NCBI RefSeq assembly: GCF_017305915.1
Contig: NZ_JAFKJN010000013.1
Coordinates: 1-64,000, forward strand
Source: Reyranella sp.
GTDB lineage: Bacteria; Pseudomonadota; Alphaproteobacteria; Reyranellales; Reyranellaceae
Direction of reading: 5' to 3'
Length of the DNA stretch: 64,000 nt
Under the pieces are notes generated by a model. It was not told the origin of the DNA, did not search any database, and saw nothing but the letters and a program-made list of their open reading frames with translations. Made by a program: the position numbers and the translations under genes. Positions 63,995 through 64,000 of this stretch are shown here, one piece after another. Every line of letters begins with the position of its first letter. Position 1 is the stretch's first letter.

Positions 63995-64000
63995 ATGTCG
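63995..64000 (+). CDS. Start of a gene cut by the window edge
   Basis: An ATG at 63995 is preceded by a strong GGAGGTGAAG ribosome site. Only Met-Ser is visible. It is divergent from the MORN gene. Confidence 0.45.

Overview
The window looks like chromosomal DNA from a high-GC alphaproteobacterium with dense, short-spaced genes. The style (many acyl-CoA enzymes, class III CoA-transferases, a Bug receptor, GMC oxidoreductases) recalls soil Rhodospirillales/Hyphomicrobiales such as Reyranella or Bradyrhizobium relatives, but no marker gene fixes the genus. I see no tRNA, rRNA or CRISPR array. No gene-free stretch exceeds 300 bases; the longest, 3771-4043 and 64-279, are filled largely by inverted-repeat elements.

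Layout. 1-3770: a left-edge partial gene resembling an IS4-type transposase, a cloverleaf-shaped palindromic repeat, then an indolepyruvate oxidoreductase beta-like gene with two hotdog thioesterases and a MetE-like methyltransferase. 3767-4017: two further repeat elements. 4044-9043: a small glycan-type cluster (FAD oxidoreductase, CBS-DegT aminotransferase fusion, glycosyltransferase, FkbM methyltransferase). 9121-18349: a GMC oxidoreductase divergent from an RND pump operon that runs straight into a TerY-P triad (vWA protein, PP2C phosphatase, kinase). 18369-27107: scattered catabolic enzymes (SDRs, CoA-transferase, Fe-ADH-like protein, CmcJ/AsaB-like protein, trans-sulfuration-type PLP enzyme, amidase).

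27231-37869 is a ten-gene minus-strand operon. It encodes a PECR-like SDR, a biotin-dependent acyl-CoA carboxylase (beta and alpha subunits), two paralogous acyl-CoA dehydrogenases, an enoyl-CoA hydratase, a cupin, an ABC ATPase and permease, and a Bug-type binding protein. The enzyme set fits an acyclic-terpenoid (Atu-like) or related branched-chain acyl-CoA pathway; no HMG-CoA lyase is present. A 22-bp operator with the core TTTACGTAAA lies exactly midway between this operon and a divergent SCP2 gene. The same core occurs twice in front of a MerR-family regulator (60881-61333), which is followed by a large acyl-CoA dehydrogenase. This suggests one regulon spanning the two loci.

38261-50311 holds membrane, glyoxalase, GFA, gamma-glutamyltransferase, LRR, acyl-CoA ligase, GNAT, DUF2272 and MFS genes. 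50363-59746 holds a GMC oxidoreductase coupled to an XRE regulator, a second DUF2272 lipoprotein, Nudix, HAD, metallo-beta-lactamase, VOC and gamma-carbonic-anhydrase-like genes, and an oxalyl-CoA decarboxylase / formyl-CoA transferase-like pair. 59834-60812 is a visibly less GC-rich patch with a one-TM protein and a small HNH protein. The window ends with a MORN-repeat protein and the first codons of another gene.
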